Shown piece by piece: positions 23,876 through 26,156 of a stretch of 26,156 nt of DNA. The notes under the pieces are model-generated. The model was not told the origin of the DNA, did no database searches, and saw nothing but the letters and a program-made list of their open reading frames with translations. Both the position numbers and the translations under genes were made by a program. Origin of the DNA: Candidatus Bathyarchaeota archaeon. Its GTDB lineage: Archaea; Asgardarchaeota; Lokiarchaeia; Sigyniarchaeales; Sigyniarchaeaceae. Every line of letters begins with the position of its first letter. The stretch's first letter is position 1. The stretch is from assembly GCA_014729935.1 (NCBI GenBank), contig WJJB01000272.1, positions 1 to 26,156 of the forward strand. Direction: 5' to 3'.

Positions 23876-23902
23876 CAACCGAACTTTCTCATGTATGGGT
23901 GT

Positions 23903-23912
23903 ACTTTTATTG
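23903..23912 (-). promoter_or_regulatory. TATA-like element of the GIFT-domain gene
   Basis: The minus strand reads CAATAAAAGT, centred about 33 bases before the ATG at 23875. It would give a very short leader. Confidence 0.4.
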
Positions 23913-23938
23913 TCCTTGTAGTTATCTTGATTCGGAGA

Positions 23939-23948
23939 CTATTTATGC
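23939..23948 (+). promoter_or_regulatory. TATA-like element of the atypical GTPase gene
   Basis: CTATTTATGC is centred about 51 bases before the GTPase ATG. With initiation near 23970 the leader would hold GAGGGA (23979-23984), a ribosome binding site 10 bases before ATG 23995. Confidence 0.35.
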
Positions 23949-23994
23949 TTTGACGGTACTAATCCTGCATGGTATTTCGAGGGAATTTTCAGTG

Positions 23995-24552
23995 ATGCAA
24001 CTATCCTACAAGGTTATCATGTGCGGTGATTCCAGCGTGGGTAAAACCTCCATGGTGATCCGGTTCACTGAAAACAGGTTTACTGAGACTAAGGCAACGA
24101 TTGGTGTTGGATTTTCCGTAAAGGACCTACAAGTCACCGAGAAATTAAAGATTAGACTCCAGATATGGGATTTTGCTGGGGAAAGCAAATTCAGGACTCT
24201 ACTTCCCAAATTTACCATCGGTGCCAGTGGATGCCTGCTACTCTTCGACACCACTAATGTCCATTCGATTGAGTCTTTTGATGAGTGGTTTGATATCATC
24301 AGGTCAAATACATTCATAGAACACGATGATGGAAATAAATCCCCCATTCCCATAATTGTGATCGGCGCAAAATCAGATCTCGTGCAGGATGAGATGCTAG
24401 ACGACAAGATCCAAGCCTATTTGGATGCTTTTCTTCACAAACACGAGGACATCTCATGCATGAGGGTAAGTTCAAAATCAGGGCATAATGTTGGAGCAGC
24501 ATTCACCTCACTCGCAATGAAGATGCATGAACACCATGAAGGCAGGGGCTGA
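23995..24552 (+). CDS. Atypical Ras/Rab-like small GTPase
   Basis: The 185-residue protein has the Ras-superfamily fold and motifs: the P-loop GDSSVGKTS (11-19), switch I Thr T35 in ATIGVGF, switch II WDFAGES (58-64), G4 GAKSD (124-128) and G5 SSK (159-161). Two canonical residues are replaced. The catalytic Gln of DxAGQ is Glu63, and the Asn of NKxD is Ala125. GTP hydrolysis and guanine specificity may therefore differ from Rab proteins. There is no C-terminal cysteine for prenylation. The frame is open upstream to 23827, but that part is antisense to the GIFT gene start, so ATG 23995 with GAGGGA at 23979 is preferred. An OB-fold gene follows 33 bases later. Confidence 0.9.
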   Translation: MQLSYKVIMCGDSSVGKTSMVIRFTENRFTETKATIGVGFSVKDLQVTEKLKIRLQIWDFAGESKFRTLLPKFTIGASGCLLLFDTTNVHSIESFDEWFDIIRSNTFIEHDDGNKSPIPIIVIGAKSDLVQDEMLDDKIQAYLDAFLHKHEDISCMRVSSKSGHNVGAAFTSLAMKMHEHHEGRG

Positions 24553-24561
24553 GATTAATAA
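24553..24561 (+). promoter_or_regulatory. TATA box of the OB-fold gene
   Basis: GATTAATAA, directly after the GTPase stop, is centred 29 bases before ATG 24586. This supports that start and a leaderless transcript. Confidence 0.5.
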
Positions 24562-24585
24562 GCCACGGTCATCCCTGTCTAGTAC

Positions 24586-24924
24586 ATGACACTCATGAAG
24601 GTAGAGGACTTGAAACCAGACACGAACGCGGACCTGAAGGTGAGGGTGTGCTCATCAGGTGGCACGAGAAAGGTGAAATCAAAGAAAGGATATGATCTTT
24701 ACGTGTGCAGTTTCTTGCTGGGTGATGAAACGGGTACGGTTGAGTTTTCAGCGTTCGGCAAAGATATATACCAGTTTGAAAAACTCGTGGGAAAGGTAAT
24801 TAAACTAAACAATATTTGGGTGAAGGAATGGCGAGGAAAGCTACAAATTTCAAAGGGCAGGGATGGTTCGTGGGAGGAAGCAGATGATCCTGATTTTCCG
24901 CTCACCTCCGAAATCGTGGGATGA
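24586..24924 (+). CDS. OB-fold single-strand nucleic acid-binding protein (SSB/RPA-like)
   Basis: The 112-residue product is a single OB fold of the archaeal SSB/RPA type. It opens with MKVEDLKPDTNADLKVRV, the common start of such proteins. The strand pattern YVCSFLLGDETGTVEFSAFG (about 43-62) is the characteristic GDETG turn of RPA-like OB folds. It continues with GKVIKLNNIWVKEWRGKLQISKGRDG (about 69-94). Probable roles are DNA replication, repair or RNA binding in the cytoplasm. The length and lack of a zinc finger or acidic tail suggest it works as an oligomer or an accessory to a larger RPA. The TATA box at 24553-24561 favours ATG 24586; ATG 24595 is the alternative. Confidence 0.88.
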   Translation: MTLMKVEDLKPDTNADLKVRVCSSGGTRKVKSKKGYDLYVCSFLLGDETGTVEFSAFGKDIYQFEKLVGKVIKLNNIWVKEWRGKLQISKGRDGSWEEADDPDFPLTSEIVG

Positions 24925-25079
24925 ATCAAAGGCTTCCCTGAATAGTTTTTTGCTAGCTTGGAGAGGAGTTCCCAAGTTTGACCGGGATACTCCGGGTCGT
25001 CTCCATTCCGATGCCTGATGTTCCCATTCGATTGGATTATTTGAAAAGGGGATCGATGAAATCTTTTATTAAAATGTAA

Positions 25080-25091
25080 TTTAATATTATA
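25080..25091 (+). promoter_or_regulatory. AT-rich TATA region of the Rab-like GTPase gene
   Basis: TTTAATATTATA is centred about 43 bases before ATG 25129. With initiation near 25112 it would leave a leader of about 15 bases. The whole stretch 25055-25110 is much more AT-rich than the genes around it. Confidence 0.4.
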
Positions 25092-25128
25092 CTATTGTAG
25101 AAAATTTTCCCTAACAGAGATAGTGAAA

Positions 25129-26156
25129 ATGGAGGATTACGACTTCTTATTCAAGGTAATCGTGTTGGGAGATGGAGGCGCGGGAAAGACAGCCCTCACG
25201 GTTAGATTCGCTCAGGGTTATTTCCAAGATAGTTATAAGATGACCGTGGGTGTTGATTTCAGCGTCAAGTTGATAGAGGTGGGTGACAAGCGCGTCAAGC
25301 TCCAGACGTGGGATACCGGTGGACAAGAACGATTCAGTTTCGTTCGTCCGTTGTATTATCGGGGAGCCATGGGTGCTTTACTCGTGTTTGACGTGTCAAA
25401 CCGGGAATCTTTCGAACACTTACCTAATTGGATAGAGGAATTGGAGTCGAACGCAGATCCTGTTCCCTTCGTGCTTGTTGGTAATAAAATCGACTTGCCA
25501 CGCGAGGTAGATTCCGAGGAGGCGTGGAATTTTGCCCAGCAATTCGGCATTAAATATTATTACGAGACATCGGCAAAAACGGGAGAAGCAGTGGGTGATT
25601 GTTTCCACGCACTCGCATACGAGATGATCGGGATTCCCTTACCAGACGATGCGTATCCTGATGTCATGCGAAGGCTCGGGGCTGCACCCGGTACGGCGTC
25701 TTCTCCTGCTCATGCTCCAAGTCCAGCACCATCCCCTGCACCTGCTGCTTCGAGTGGAAAGCTCCAAGTGCCAGAAGTATCCAAGGTTCCAATTGCACCA
25801 GAATTCGACATGGCGGATGAGTATAGTGAACTGGATGCGGAACCTGCTACCCAACCCGTGGCAAAACCTGCACCACAAGCACAACCACTTCCAAAACCAT
25901 CACCGAAGCCATTACCCAAGCCGCAACAGCAACCAGCAGCACAACCAATGGCAAGACCCGTTCCAAAGCCACAACCACTTCCAAAACCACAACCAATCAA
26001 GCTCCCTCAAGTCCAACCAGTCAAGGCGTCGAAGCATGTGGTTGAATCTGAACCTCAAGCAACTCCACAACCCCGCCCCGTGCCTAAATCGCTCCCGAAA
26101 CCCACACCGGTGAAGATCCCTGTTGAAAAACCCCAGGCGATTGGTCTATTTTCCAC
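25129..26156 (+). CDS. Rab-like small GTPase with long proline-rich tail (partial, runs off window)
   Basis: The frame is open from ATG 25129 to the window end, 342 codons without a stop. Residues 1 to about 170 are a canonical Ras/Rab GTPase: P-loop GDGGAGKT (14-21), switch I T39 in MTVGVDF, WDTGGQE (61-67) with the catalytic Gln present, NKID (119-122) and TSAK (147-150). RFSFVRPLYYRGA follows switch II as in Rab proteins. From about 187 on, the protein is low-complexity. Ala/Pro/Ser repeats are followed by an acidic patch (about 225-240), then PKP, PQP and PLPKP repeats with Lys and Gln to the edge. Such a linker either ends in a tail or leads to a further domain outside the window. No prenylation motif can be judged. 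Confidence 0.93.
   Translation, partial: MEDYDFLFKVIVLGDGGAGKTALTVRFAQGYFQDSYKMTVGVDFSVKLIEVGDKRVKLQTWDTGGQERFSFVRPLYYRGAMGALLVFDVSNRESFEHLPNWIEELESNADPVPFVLVGNKIDLPREVDSEEAWNFAQQFGIKYYYETSAKTGEAVGDCFHALAYEMIGIPLPDDAYPDVMRRLGAAPGTASSPAHAPSPAPSPAPAASSGKLQVPEVSKVPIAPEFDMADEYSELDAEPATQPVAKPAPQAQPLPKPSPKPLPKPQQQPAAQPMARPVPKPQPLPKPQPIKLPQVQPVKASKHVVESEPQATPQPRPVPKSLPKPTPVKIPVEKPQAIGLFS

Noticed and set aside
23827..23994. N-terminal extension of the atypical GTPase frame
   Set aside because: It overlaps the start of the GIFT gene antisense; the GTPase fold begins at MQLSYKV.
25710..26000. Minus-strand Gly/Cys-rich frame
   Set aside because: It is the complement of the Pro-rich repeats, an expected artefact of CCA-type codons.
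25649..26113. 154-codon frame rich in His, Asn and Gln
   Set aside because: It is an out-of-frame reading of the proline-rich tail of the Rab-like GTPase; repetitive DNA gives repeats in every frame.

Overview
This window looks like a chromosomal segment of an archaeon, most likely from the Asgard group. Three things point to archaea: the eS24, eS31, Kae1, Bud32 gene order; ribosomal proteins eS8, eS24 and eS31, which are found only in archaea and eukaryotes; and an initiator tRNA with a bulge-helix-bulge-type intron in the anticodon loop. Several genes also have TATA-like boxes about 25-30 nt before the start codon, as in leaderless archaeal transcripts. The Asgard inference rests on two Ras/Rab-type small GTPases and a protein whose N-terminal half resembles the GIFT domain of eukaryotic IFT52. 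I cannot place the lineage more precisely from sequence alone.

Layout. 0.3-3.3 kb: a six-helix membrane protein converges on a minus-strand information-processing cluster (eS24, eS31, Kae1, Bud32). 3.5-6.6 kb, plus strand: a dephospho-CoA kinase domain with an unusual two-helix membrane anchor, PRPP synthetase, and the Trm-G10 tRNA methyltransferase. 6.6-9.1 kb: the UPF0200/UPF0201 pair on the minus strand, divergent from an Eis-like acetyltransferase across a TATA element readable in both directions. 9.1-10.8 kb: a decayed zone holding a frameshifted gene remnant, the intron-containing initiator tRNA-Met, three short tandem repeats and the AT-rich remnant of a membrane-anchored surface protein.

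10.8-18.5 kb: accessory genes, namely a DUF2769-like Cys protein, a beta-propeller glycosidase-like protein, an OsmC peroxidase, a hemerythrin, a GT87-like membrane glycosyltransferase and a large PQQ-type beta-propeller protein. 18.5-22.3 kb: a CxxCxxCC protein, eS8, NADP-type isocitrate dehydrogenase, and a convergent NAD-type relative of isopropylmalate dehydrogenase. 22.3-26.2 kb: the GIFT-like protein, divergent from an atypical small GTPase; an OB-fold protein; and a canonical Rab-like GTPase with a long proline-rich tail that runs off the window.

How the genes work together. Kae1 and Bud32 (KEOPS), Trm-G10 and the initiator tRNA all belong to tRNA maturation. PRPP synthetase and the CoA kinase feed cofactor and nucleotide synthesis. 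OsmC and hemerythrin suggest handling of peroxide and oxygen or NO. The right end is the most eukaryote-like part: the GIFT-like protein and two GTPases suggest a membrane- or trafficking-related module whose function is undescribed.
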